This document shows, piece after piece, positions 29,258 through 37,469 of a stretch of 64,000 nucleotides of DNA. Every line of letters starts with the position of its first letter. Position 1 is the first letter of the stretch. Origin of the DNA: Chryseobacterium mulctrae (GTDB lineage: Bacteria; Bacteroidota; Bacteroidia; Flavobacteriales; Weeksellaceae). The notes below the pieces were generated by a model, which saw only the letters and a list, made by a program, of their open reading frames with translations, did no database searches and was not told the origin of the DNA. The position numbers and the translations under genes were made by a program. The DNA lies in assembly GCF_006175945.1 (NCBI RefSeq), contig NZ_VAJL01000001.1:4659001-4723000 (forward strand), read 5' to 3'.

Positions 29258-29272
29258 TAAAATAACAAAACA

Positions 29273-29301
29273 AAAAAGTCCTCAAATTGAGGACTTTTTG
29301 T
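29273..29301. terminator. Bidirectional terminator
   Basis: AAAAAGTCCTCAA (29273-29285) and TTGAGGACTTTTT (29287-29299) form a near-perfect palindrome between convergent genes. Confidence 0.88.
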
Positions 29302-29318
29302 TGAAAAATAGAGTTTAA

Positions 29319-30485
29319 TTATTTCAAATATTCTTTTTTAGCAATCATATAATCTAAAACCTTCCCTTCTCGTTTCACTTTAATGGTGATAGAATTAAGG
29401 TCTTTTTCTATACGGTCTTGCAGATATTTACAAACGGATTCTTGGTCAAGATTTTCTAAGCTTATATTGTTCAGGCTCAAAATTTCATCGTCAAGTTTTA
29501 GAGGAACATCACTTCCGTTAAAAAGCAATACTACTTTTGCTTTATGATCTATAAAACGATATCCAAAACCAAAAGATTCTAATTTTGAAGGATAATTTTT
29601 AATTTTATTTAAATAGATTTTATTGTTTTTCCAATCCATTATAAATCTGAACTTTTTCAGAAATTCGTTTCCAAGAAGACTTGATGATCCGGTAGACACA
29701 ATTTCCTCTTCAAATTTTTGTTCATCCAAAAGCACTTCGTTTGGTTTAAAATAATAAGAACTTTCCGGCTTCCCGGCTCCAAATGCTCCAACAGAAGATG
29801 TGCCATAAGTTTCAACAAACTTTACTTTAGTGTTTTTGGGATCATATTCTTTGTTAGAAATTCTCACCGTCCCTGTAAATCCTGTATCAAAAGTAAGGTC
29901 TATCTTTTCATCTAAAATATTAGCTTTTATTACAGGTGTTTTCTGAGGTTTTGGAATAAATGAAAATACAGTTTCGTAGCCTTCTTTAGAAAAATTTGCA
30001 AGATCTTTGGTCGCTTCTATTGAGTTTTCTGAATAATTGATTCTCCAGAAAAGTTTTGCCATCTGATTGGCTCCGATAATACCGTCAATTTTAAAACATT
30101 CAAACTCAATTCCTTTTAGATCCATCACAATAGCTCCAATATTTTTGAAGATAATTTGATCAACTTTTATTTCCGGAACTACTGTAAAGATTTGTTCCTG
30201 CTTATTTTTTTTTGAATCTGTGACTTTACTGCGGTGTTTTTTCTTAAGATTAAGCTCATTATAAATTGCCGTTGAAATTACTGTAGGAGCACCAGAATCA
30301 AAAAGAAACTGATAGATTTTCCCATTGATATTTACCTTAACGAAAGGCAATTCATTAGTATAAGTCAGATTAATTTTTTCAACAGGATTTTTTAATTCGG
30401 CTTCACCATTTTCAAAAAATCTTTTTCCTTGTGCTGAAGCCGTGATGGTAAGAAATAGTAAAACAAAGAATATATATTTTCTCAT
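29319..30485 (-). CDS. Secreted retropepsin-like aspartyl protease with C-terminal PDZ-like domain
   Basis: The 388-aa protein has a signal peptide (to ITASAQ). The first catalytic loop is DSGA near residue 65 (FLFDSGAPTVIST) and the second is DTGF near 202 (LTFDTGFTGTV). A PDZ-like end (LDDEILSLNNISLENLD) follows at about 325-385. Two loops in one chain make a self-contained pepsin-like pair, common in Bacteroidota secreted aspartyl proteases. Monocistronic. Confidence 0.75.
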   Translation of the reverse strand: MRKYIFFVLLFLTITASAQGKRFFENGEAELKNPVEKINLTYTNELPFVKVNINGKIYQFLFDSGAPTVISTAIYNELNLKKKHRSKVTDSKKNKQEQIFTVVPEIKVDQIIFKNIGAIVMDLKGIEFECFKIDGIIGANQMAKLFWRINYSENSIEATKDLANFSKEGYETVFSFIPKPQKTPVIKANILDEKIDLTFDTGFTGTVRISNKEYDPKNTKVKFVETYGTSSVGAFGAGKPESSYYFKPNEVLLDEQKFEEEIVSTGSSSLLGNEFLKKFRFIMDWKNNKIYLNKIKNYPSKLESFGFGYRFIDHKAKVVLLFNGSDVPLKLDDEILSLNNISLENLDQESVCKYLQDRIEKDLNSITIKVKREGKVLDYMIAKKEYLK

Positions 30486-30661
30486 GAATTATTTTTTATA
30501 AAAATAGTGTTTTATCATGAATGACCGAATGAATATTAAAAGGTTAATGCGTTTTATTTTAATCAAACTTTAGCTTTCCTATTAATTTAAACCTAAATAC
30601 GGTTTCCCGTAAAGAAATAATCCAATGTTTGTGTATTATTGCAGCACAAAAACTAATAACC

Positions 30662-32365
30662 ATGGAAATTATTCTCATTGTAATTTTGGCTGTGTTGGCT
30701 GTCTATTTTTATACACGAGCCAAAAAACTAAAGAACGAAATTAAAAATAAGGATCTTAAAATTAATGATTTAACAAGGATTATTAATCAGTTTCAATCTG
30801 AAATATTAAAATATCAGACTGAAAATAGTTCTTTAAAAACAAATCTTCAGTCTGCAAAAAAAGACTTGTCTTATATTCAGATTACCAATCGGGAATTAAA
30901 AGATAAAATTGCAGAACTGAGCAAATATCAAAACATTATTGATGTAAAAATTGAATGTGAATACCTGCTTAAAAAAGCCCAAAAAGACTACGAAAAGCTG
31001 AGAGAAAGAGGTAATCTGGAATTATCTGAAGCTGAGAAAAATGCTAAAGAATCCCGAAAAAGCATCAAAGAACTTACTGAAAAGAAACAGAGAGAAATCG
31101 AACTTTTATATGAAAACGCCGTAAGAGAATCTAAAAGAATCGTTGATAATGCTGAAAACAAAGCCGAAACAATTGGTGGAGATGCATACCGAAGTCTAAG
31201 AGAAGCTGATGAAATTGCGAGCAGAATTCAGGCCATGAAAAACGTTATTAAAGGCTACGGAAATGAATATCTTGTGCCGAGTTACACTCTTTTAGATGAG
31301 CTTGCTGAAGATTTTGGTCATAAAGATGCAGGTGAAAATCTTAAAAAGCTCCGTCAGAATAATAAGATGATGATCGTCAACCGACAAGCCGGAATCTGTG
31401 AGTATATGGATAACGAAAGACAAAAAACAGCCGTGGATTTTGTAATAGATGCTTACAACGGAAAAGTAGATTCTATTTTGTCAACGGTAAGAAAAGATAA
31501 TTACGGAATTTTAAAACAGAAAATTGAGGATGCTTTTCAGTTGGTTAATTTTAATGGAAAAGCATTTCGTAATGCAAGAATTTCAGAGGTTTATCATCAG
31601 GCAAGACTTGAAGAGCTAAAATGGGCAGTTGTAGCACAGGAATTACGGGCAGCAGAACTTGAAGAGCAGCGACAGATTCGTGAACAGATCCGTGAAGAAG
31701 AAAAAGCCCGAAAAGAATTTGAAAAAGCAATAAAAGATGCCGAAAAAGAAGAGCAAACTTTAAAAAGACTGATTGAAAAAGCCGAAGCTCAAGTTTCGAG
31801 AGCCAATGAAGAACAAAAAGCTCTTTTTCAGCAAAAACTGGAAGAACTGCAAGGAAAACTAGAACAGGCAGAAGAAAAAAATCAAAGAGCCATTTCTATG
31901 GCGCAACAAACCAAAACCGGAAATGTGTATGTTATTTCAAACATCGGTTCGTTTGGTGAACATGTTTATAAAATCGGGATGACGAGACGTTTAGAGCCTT
32001 TAGACCGGGTTCGTGAATTGGGTGATGCAAGTGTTCCTTTTGAATTTGATGTGCATGCAATGATTTATTCGGAGGACGCTCCCGCTTTGGAACGACAACT
32101 TCACAAGAAATTTCTTAAAAATCAGCTCAATAAAATTAATCCAAGAAAAGAGTTTTTCAGACTCGATTTAAGCGATCTGAAAAATCATATTGAAACAATC
32201 GGAATCAATTGTAAATGGACACTTTTGGCTGAAGCAAAACAATACAGAGAGACATTAAAGCTTGAAGAGGAAATGAAAACCGATAAAACTTTGGAAGCTG
32301 AATGGGAACAATATCAGAAAATAGTAGATCCCGTGAGTTATGAAGAAGTCATCGAAGAAATTTAA
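30662..32365 (+). CDS. Membrane-anchored coiled-coil protein with DUF4041 and a GIY-YIG (T5orf172-type) domain
   Basis: 567 aa from the ATG at 30662 (MEIILIVILAVLAVYF). One N-terminal membrane segment is followed by a long coiled coil (about 25-190) and the DUF4041 region (about 190-330). A second coiled coil (about 340-410) leads to a GIY-YIG-like nuclease domain (about 420-510: VYVISNIGSFGEHVYKIGMT, RRLEPLDRVRELG, ERQLHKKF). Similar proteins occur in phages and next to mobile elements; function unknown, phage-related roles suspected. It is the last gene before the tRNA and lies outside the island boundary. Confidence 0.75.
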   Translation: MEIILIVILAVLAVYFYTRAKKLKNEIKNKDLKINDLTRIINQFQSEILKYQTENSSLKTNLQSAKKDLSYIQITNRELKDKIAELSKYQNIIDVKIECEYLLKKAQKDYEKLRERGNLELSEAEKNAKESRKSIKELTEKKQREIELLYENAVRESKRIVDNAENKAETIGGDAYRSLREADEIASRIQAMKNVIKGYGNEYLVPSYTLLDELAEDFGHKDAGENLKKLRQNNKMMIVNRQAGICEYMDNERQKTAVDFVIDAYNGKVDSILSTVRKDNYGILKQKIEDAFQLVNFNGKAFRNARISEVYHQARLEELKWAVVAQELRAAELEEQRQIREQIREEEKARKEFEKAIKDAEKEEQTLKRLIEKAEAQVSRANEEQKALFQQKLEELQGKLEQAEEKNQRAISMAQQTKTGNVYVISNIGSFGEHVYKIGMTRRLEPLDRVRELGDASVPFEFDVHAMIYSEDAPALERQLHKKFLKNQLNKINPRKEFFRLDLSDLKNHIETIGINCKWTLLAEAKQYRETLKLEEEMKTDKTLEAEWEQYQKIVDPVSYEEVIEEI

Positions 32366-32428
32366 GTTTTATAACTAATTCATTTTTTGAATTTTAGCTA
32401 AAAACTTAAAATAATTGTAAAATTTTTC

Positions 32429-32459
32429 TTTGTTGGAATAAAAAAACTTTCTATATTTG
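32429..32459 (+). promoter_or_regulatory. Promoter of tRNA-Ser
   Basis: TTTG (32429-32432), a 19-bp spacer and TATATTTG (32452-32459) match the Bacteroidota consensus exactly, 35 bp upstream of the tRNA. Confidence 0.85.
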
Positions 32460-32493
32460 CACCACTGAAAACAACGATACAATCGGAGTTTAA

Positions 32494-32578
32494 GGAGAGA
32501 TGGCAGAGTGGTCGATTGCGATAGTCTTGAAAACTATTGACTGTAACAGGTCCGGGGGTTCGAATCCCTCTCTCTCCG
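32494..32578 (+). tRNA. tRNA-Ser (anticodon TGA)
   Basis: Acceptor arms GGAGAGA and TCTCTCC pair perfectly with discriminator G. The anticodon loop CTTGAAA gives TGA, which reads UCA/UCN serine codons. A long variable arm (about 15 nt) is as expected for serine tRNA, and GGTTCGAATCC is the T-loop. Its 3' end is the integration site of the island. Confidence 0.95.
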
Positions 32579-32579
32579 C
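32557..32579 (+). other. attL: 3' end of tRNA-Ser used as attachment site
   Basis: GGTTCG-aa-TCCCTCTCTCTCCGC is repeated at 60577-60599 with aa changed to tt (21/23; the last 15 bp identical). Confidence 0.8.
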
Positions 32580-32581
32580 AA

Positions 32582-32616
32582 AAAACCCTATAAACATAAT
32601 GTTTATAGGGTTTTTC
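32582..32616 (+). terminator. Terminator after tRNA-Ser, carried by the island
   Basis: CCCTATAAAC (32586-32595) pairs with GTTTATAGGG (32101 offset: 32601-32610), followed by TTTTT. It lies just inside the island and differs from the terminator at 60623 beyond attR. Confidence 0.85.
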
Positions 32617-32934
32617 ATTTTTAGGTGCTAACATAGGTGCTAATTCTGATTACTTGTATTATAATACATAATTATATTTTATTAGAGTGCTTTTTATTTT
32701 CTATCAATATTTAAAAAGACATTTTCTATTTTTACAAGAAGAAATGAATAAGCTATTTAGTTTAATCAATCTTAAAAGAGCACTAGCAAACGTAAAACTT
32801 TGGTTGGGTATTTATTTTTTGTGTAGTATTGCAAACATTAAATATATAGATATCTAGAATGTTGATATGCACTAAAAGTAGCAGGTGTGAACAATTTAGC
32901 TATTATTGTATAGCAAAAATTCTGACAAGTTTGA
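32617..32934. other. Gene-free stretch at the left end of the island
   Basis: About 320 bp of AT-rich sequence with no supportable ORF, RNA or strong promoter. It presumably holds the promoter of the gene at 32935. Confidence 0.5.
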
Positions 32935-34110
32935 ATGACAATGAAAGAACAGGAATTACTATATCATTTTCCATTTAGAATCGACAAAGAACAAAATTTT
33001 AGACACTTTGCAAACGATTTTACCCATAACAGCTTTGTCAAACGGTTTGTTACCAATTATGACGGAACAAATGTTAACGAATTCATTAAAAACAAAACAT
33101 CCCTTACTATTGAACAAATACACGAGTTTGAATATCTATATTCAAACTTTACACATTGGAGTGATTGGTATAAGAATGGGCGAAATATTTTTTCATTTTC
33201 CAAAGAACTTTTACTTTTATTGGACAAAACTGATGTTAGTGATGTAAAGCCAGACCTTTTCAAACTTCCTTATGACATCTTCTATCTTTCTTTAAAACCA
33301 CTTAATCTCAAACTATCAAAAAATAGTGATGCAGTTATTGAAGGTGTTTATATTGACCACAATATTTGGAATATAATGGGAGAACACCCAGAAGGTTATT
33401 GTGATTTAAGTTTCTATTTTGCTGGTGAATTTAAAGAATCATTCCTAAAATACATATCAACCGTAAAAAGTAGTACGCAACCCTTTACGAATTCTGACGA
33501 AGTAGATGAAGCTCCTCTAGGTACATTTTGGAATATTTACTTGTGGTTTGAGAAAGAAGAGAAACGAGAAACAGTGAGGGAAGCTTTGGATTATTTCATA
33601 AGTGATCTTAAAAATGAAATATTTATAACCAATAAAACGCCTGAACAAATAACGGACTTTGACTTAGAGTTTTATTCTGACACAATTGAGCTGTTAGAAA
33701 AGACTATTAATTTGGTTATTAACTGTTTGCTTTACTTATCACAACCTAAAGATAAACAGGACATAGAAAAAAAATTCCCAACAGGCTTACCGGGGAATTT
33801 TGAAAAGAAAATGTCATTTGCCAAAACTGAAAAAGAAAAGAAAAAAGTTGCCGACAATATTGAGCAATCAGGATTTAGCAAAATAAATTATGTCGGACAA
33901 ACATTTAAAAGAAGGTATAACGAAATAATAAAAACAAACTTAAGTGTTCAACCACATTGGCGACGTGGACATTGGAGGAATCAAAAATTTGGAGAGAAGT
34001 TACGGGATAGCAAACTTATTTGGATTATGCCGACTATTGTAAAAAGTGAAGTTGGACAACCAACAAAGGGTCATTTATATAATGTGCAAGACGTCACAAA
34101 GAATAACTGA
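32935..34110 (+). CDS. AcrVA2-like protein of unknown function
   Basis: 391 aa, soluble. The C-terminal part (about 325-375) carries HWRRGHWRNQ, then G and KLIWIMPTIV. This His/Arg-rich motif is one I associate with proteins related to the anti-CRISPR AcrVA2, which in Moraxella lowers Cas12a by acting on its mRNA; homologues are scattered over plasmids and islands in hosts with no Cas12a. The N-terminal 300 residues are not recognisable. It is the first cargo gene of the island and is convergent with the STAND gene. The family link is from memory and uncertain. Confidence 0.5.
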   Translation: MTMKEQELLYHFPFRIDKEQNFRHFANDFTHNSFVKRFVTNYDGTNVNEFIKNKTSLTIEQIHEFEYLYSNFTHWSDWYKNGRNIFSFSKELLLLLDKTDVSDVKPDLFKLPYDIFYLSLKPLNLKLSKNSDAVIEGVYIDHNIWNIMGEHPEGYCDLSFYFAGEFKESFLKYISTVKSSTQPFTNSDEVDEAPLGTFWNIYLWFEKEEKRETVREALDYFISDLKNEIFITNKTPEQITDFDLEFYSDTIELLEKTINLVINCLLYLSQPKDKQDIEKKFPTGLPGNFEKKMSFAKTEKEKKKVADNIEQSGFSKINYVGQTFKRRYNEIIKTNLSVQPHWRRGHWRNQKFGEKLRDSKLIWIMPTIVKSEVGQPTKGHLYNVQDVTKNN

Positions 34111-34163
34111 TATTCATATATTTATGGTACATATAAGATGCAAAATGTAAAGAATTCCATATG

Positions 34164-37031
34164 TTATCTTAAAATTTTTAATTTATTCTCATAGATTTTT
34201 GCAGTTTCAAAATCATTTTGCACTTTGCATAAGTCTATCAAAAACTTAAGCATTAAGATGATATGAGCATTTTTAATCTCTTGTGACTCCAAAATCTCAA
34301 TACATTTTTGTTGGTACACTATAGCAGCCTGAAGGTTGTTTCTCAATAAAGAATATTCGGAGAGTTTATTATAATAACTGGAAAGTAAGAAATCATTTCT
34401 TTTTTCAATAGGAATTAAATTATGATATCTTATGGCGTCTTTGATAAGACTTTCAGATTTATCAAAATCTTTCGTCTTTTTATAAAGTTCGGACAATATT
34501 GTGTAGCCAACTCCAATTTGTGCATCTGTATAAAAATAATATTTTTTTCTGAGAGCGGCTACTTTTTGGAAGTATTTAATTGCATTATCAACATCATTTT
34601 TGAAAAGATATGCCTGAGATAAATTATTTAGTACCGTTAGGAACATTAATAAGTCTCCATCTTTATAATTATCACCATTTTTATAGTATATATCAACTGC
34701 ACTGCTCAAATAATTAATAATTTCATCTAGTGATTTCTCCGGCTTTAAGCTTAATGCCAAATTATTGTACATAGCTGCCAAGGAAACATCCTTTTTACCC
34801 AAATAATTCTCGCTTCTTTTAATCAAATCCTTCCACAATTCAGTGATGTTTTTACGGATAAAGAAAAAAGCTGATAAATGCAAGTACTCATTCTCCAGCA
34901 TTAGAAGCGGCTGGTAAACGCTTTCTCGATATTCCTCTTTAATAGTATTAAGAATGGATTCCGCATATTTTAAAAAACGAAAGGAGTCCTTAGGTGAATT
35001 ATAGCCATCTGACAATCTTCCGGTCAACCACGCTATGTAATGGAATGAGCTAAAAAATGCACCTTTTTGATCTCTTATTGAGTATAAAATAGCATCCTGT
35101 AATATTTTATGGATACGGATACTTTTTCTATTATTCTCATAATGTAAAAACCCCTTTTTTTCTAAAGAATTAGTCAAATTGATATAGTTGGTTTTGTTAC
35201 CATCATAAAAATCTTTGCCACAGATTAGTATTAAATCTTCAATTATAATGTTGGAGGAAGGAAGTAAAGAAAGATATTCTAAAAAGTATTGTTCGCTATT
35301 ATTAATACCTTCGATCGAAAACTTTTGAAGTATAAAGTCAAAAATCCTAATAGCTTTAGTCTCTTCTTCTGGAATTTCAATCTCAATTTTTAATGATTCA
35401 TCATCTAGGTCTTGGTTTTTTAAAGAATCGAAAATAAATTCTAGTGTCAAGTCGAAGCTATTTTCGATTGTTTTGGCAACTAACTCAATAATCAGATTAT
35501 TGCAATCAATATATTCAAGAAACTCTCTAAAAACAACGTCATTAATATTGTGTGAACTATGTAATTGAAAGAGTTTTTTTGCATCTTCAAAATTCAAATA
35601 AGGGAGTTGATATGGATTATATGATTTATATTGATTGCGAGCAAGGATTATTTTTTTCCAATTTCTTAAACTGATAATTTTATTTAGATCAGTGATATTT
35701 TCTACATTTTTCTGAATGTCCAATACGATTAGATTATTATTTCCATATTTATCCAAATCATTGAGAATTACATTAAATTGCTGTTCAATGGTTAGTCCTT
35801 TGTTTAAATCAATATTCAGATTGGAGATCAAAAGTTCATTTAAAATAAATGCGCTATGAATGGATTCTTCAATATTCAGCCAAATCACATTATTAAAATC
35901 ATTTCGATATTTAGCTAAAAACTTTTTTGCAAAAGTTGTTTTTCCTATACCTCCGAAGTTGTGTATTGCAGTAACATTTTTCTGATTGACTATATTGTAA
36001 ATTTCATCAACCTCATTTTCCCATCCTATAATATCTTGAACATTATAGATGTAAGGAATTAAAGTTAGATCAGTGTTTTCTAAAATTGGGGGTTTTAGTT
36101 TCTTTATTTCCAAAGTGTGTTTTTCCTGTACAGCTTCAATATTTTTAACTCTATCTTTTAGTTCTTCTATTTCAACACCGATCAAATGGATGAATTTTGG
36201 ATCTATCTTCTTTTGAATATCAGAGTCCGTTAATTCTAAAAGCTTTTGTAGATCAGAATTGTTAACGCATCTTTTAGACTTTTCACTCTCCTGAGAGCAA
36301 CGGTTAATCTCAGAAAGCAAAACTCTAAATATGACATCGACTGGTCTGTTATTAAATAATTCGTTCTTTAGAATTATGAAGATTTCACTTTTAATTTTAT
36401 CAACAGCTTCGTCGGTTGTTTGCTCACCAAATTCCCAATGAATCGCTTTACAAAAATCTTCTATAAGCAAATTGTCATCGACAATGCAACAAATCGCTTG
36501 ATAATTAGCATTAATTTCTTGTTTTTTATGTGCCGAAAGATTTTGACGATTGAGTTTTGATTGTCTTATTTTATTCGATTCGCTTCTGAGTATTTCTTTG
36601 TTCTTTTTCTTTAAAAGTTCCAAATCCTCACTTTTATTAAAGATCTCTCTATTATACCATTTACCCAATAGTTTTTCATTCTTCTTTATGCTGGAATTGG
36701 TTACAAATGAAAAAATAGGAAAGATGTTATCTTGCCTATAATTGAGGTAGGTAATAAAAAAATCGAAAATTGAATGTTTGATTTCTTTAGAATTTAGACT
36801 AAAGTCGGAGGTGTAGCATTTCAATTGAGTGAACACATAATTCTCTCCAACCTCCTTAATATCGTTTTCAACTTCAGTATAGATTAAGCTATCATTACGA
36901 TTTACAAAATTTGTTACCCATCTTTTTAAAACAGATAAATATTGATAATAGAACCCTCTGTTAGTGAAAATTGCATCAGTATTCCTACTGAAAATTTTTA
37001 TTGAGTTTAAATCTAATTTGATATCGTGCAT
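34164..37031 (-). CDS. STAND NTPase with N-terminal Cap4-like nuclease and C-terminal TPRs (Avs/NLR-like defence protein)
   Basis: 955 aa. Residues about 10-110 resemble the DUF4297/Cap4 dsDNA endonuclease domain: GFYYQYLSVLKRWV, YTEVENDIKEV and FTQLKCY, giving an E..D..QxK core. A linker region leads to an NB-ARC-type NTPase with P-loop HNFGGIGKTTFAKK (near 360), WLNIEES and the Walker B-like NLIVLDIQ. A winged-helix-like section (about 560-660) precedes TPR-like helices (about 740-940). In Avs and bacterial NLR proteins the C-terminal repeats sense a phage protein and the NTPase assembles the nuclease. At 955 aa it is shorter than Avs1-4. Alone on its strand with no accessory gene close by. 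Architecture is clear; the defence role is inferred. Confidence 0.75.
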   Translation of the reverse strand: MHDIKLDLNSIKIFSRNTDAIFTNRGFYYQYLSVLKRWVTNFVNRNDSLIYTEVENDIKEVGENYVFTQLKCYTSDFSLNSKEIKHSIFDFFITYLNYRQDNIFPIFSFVTNSSIKKNEKLLGKWYNREIFNKSEDLELLKKKNKEILRSESNKIRQSKLNRQNLSAHKKQEINANYQAICCIVDDNLLIEDFCKAIHWEFGEQTTDEAVDKIKSEIFIILKNELFNNRPVDVIFRVLLSEINRCSQESEKSKRCVNNSDLQKLLELTDSDIQKKIDPKFIHLIGVEIEELKDRVKNIEAVQEKHTLEIKKLKPPILENTDLTLIPYIYNVQDIIGWENEVDEIYNIVNQKNVTAIHNFGGIGKTTFAKKFLAKYRNDFNNVIWLNIEESIHSAFILNELLISNLNIDLNKGLTIEQQFNVILNDLDKYGNNNLIVLDIQKNVENITDLNKIISLRNWKKIILARNQYKSYNPYQLPYLNFEDAKKLFQLHSSHNINDVVFREFLEYIDCNNLIIELVAKTIENSFDLTLEFIFDSLKNQDLDDESLKIEIEIPEEETKAIRIFDFILQKFSIEGINNSEQYFLEYLSLLPSSNIIIEDLILICGKDFYDGNKTNYINLTNSLEKKGFLHYENNRKSIRIHKILQDAILYSIRDQKGAFFSSFHYIAWLTGRLSDGYNSPKDSFRFLKYAESILNTIKEEYRESVYQPLLMLENEYLHLSAFFFIRKNITELWKDLIKRSENYLGKKDVSLAAMYNNLALSLKPEKSLDEIINYLSSAVDIYYKNGDNYKDGDLLMFLTVLNNLSQAYLFKNDVDNAIKYFQKVAALRKKYYFYTDAQIGVGYTILSELYKKTKDFDKSESLIKDAIRYHNLIPIEKRNDFLLSSYYNKLSEYSLLRNNLQAAIVYQQKCIEILESQEIKNAHIILMLKFLIDLCKVQNDFETAKIYENKLKILR

Positions 37032-37280
37032 TTTATATAAATCCTAAAGGATAATGTTCGAAGTTATTATTTATCGTTAGGTAGTCTTTAAAGAATTTTT
37101 ATAAAAAATCTCTACTTATAATCATTCATCAATTGCAACAAGTCAGTTTGCTTATATATAATAGTCGATTTCCTTATATTCTCTTTCAATACTGGTTGCA
37201 TTAGTAAATTCATCAATTTGTCCAATTTTGAAGATATAAATCTTATAAAATGACTAAAAAATCTATAGAAGTAACAAATT
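37032..37280. other. Intergenic region upstream of the STAND gene
   Basis: AT-rich, no recognisable gene. It should contain the STAND promoter (minus strand); no box fits the consensus well. Confidence 0.4.
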
Positions 37281-37436
37281 TTATTTTCTTTTCATTAATA
37301 GATACAAGATAGTTTCTTTCCTAGTTTCGAAATTAATTATCTTATAAATATTATGAAATTCAATCCCACCATCCTTAAGTTGTATACCGAATTTTGTTTT
37401 TAAAAATAGTTGATAGGATTGAATTATTGCCTTCAT
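37281..37436 (-). CDS. Possible 51-aa protein downstream of the OLD nuclease gene
   Basis: An ATG at 37436 opens a 51-codon frame starting MKAIIQSYQLFLKTKFG and ending LLMKRK, 33 bp after the OLD gene's stop and on the same strand. It is basic and predicted helical then stranded. Too short for most ORF callers. It could be a fourth member of the ImmA/OLD operon, a relic, or chance. Confidence 0.35.
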   Translation of the reverse strand: MKAIIQSYQLFLKTKFGIQLKDGGIEFHNIYKIINFETRKETILYLLMKRK

Positions 37437-37469
37437 ATAATATTAATATTAAAAACTTTGTAGTTGTGC

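Noticed and set aside
32398..32634. 78-codon frame containing [18 protein letters not shown] on the minus strand
   Set aside because: It is the reverse translation of tRNA-Ser, a well-known false protein; the tRNA on the other strand explains it fully.
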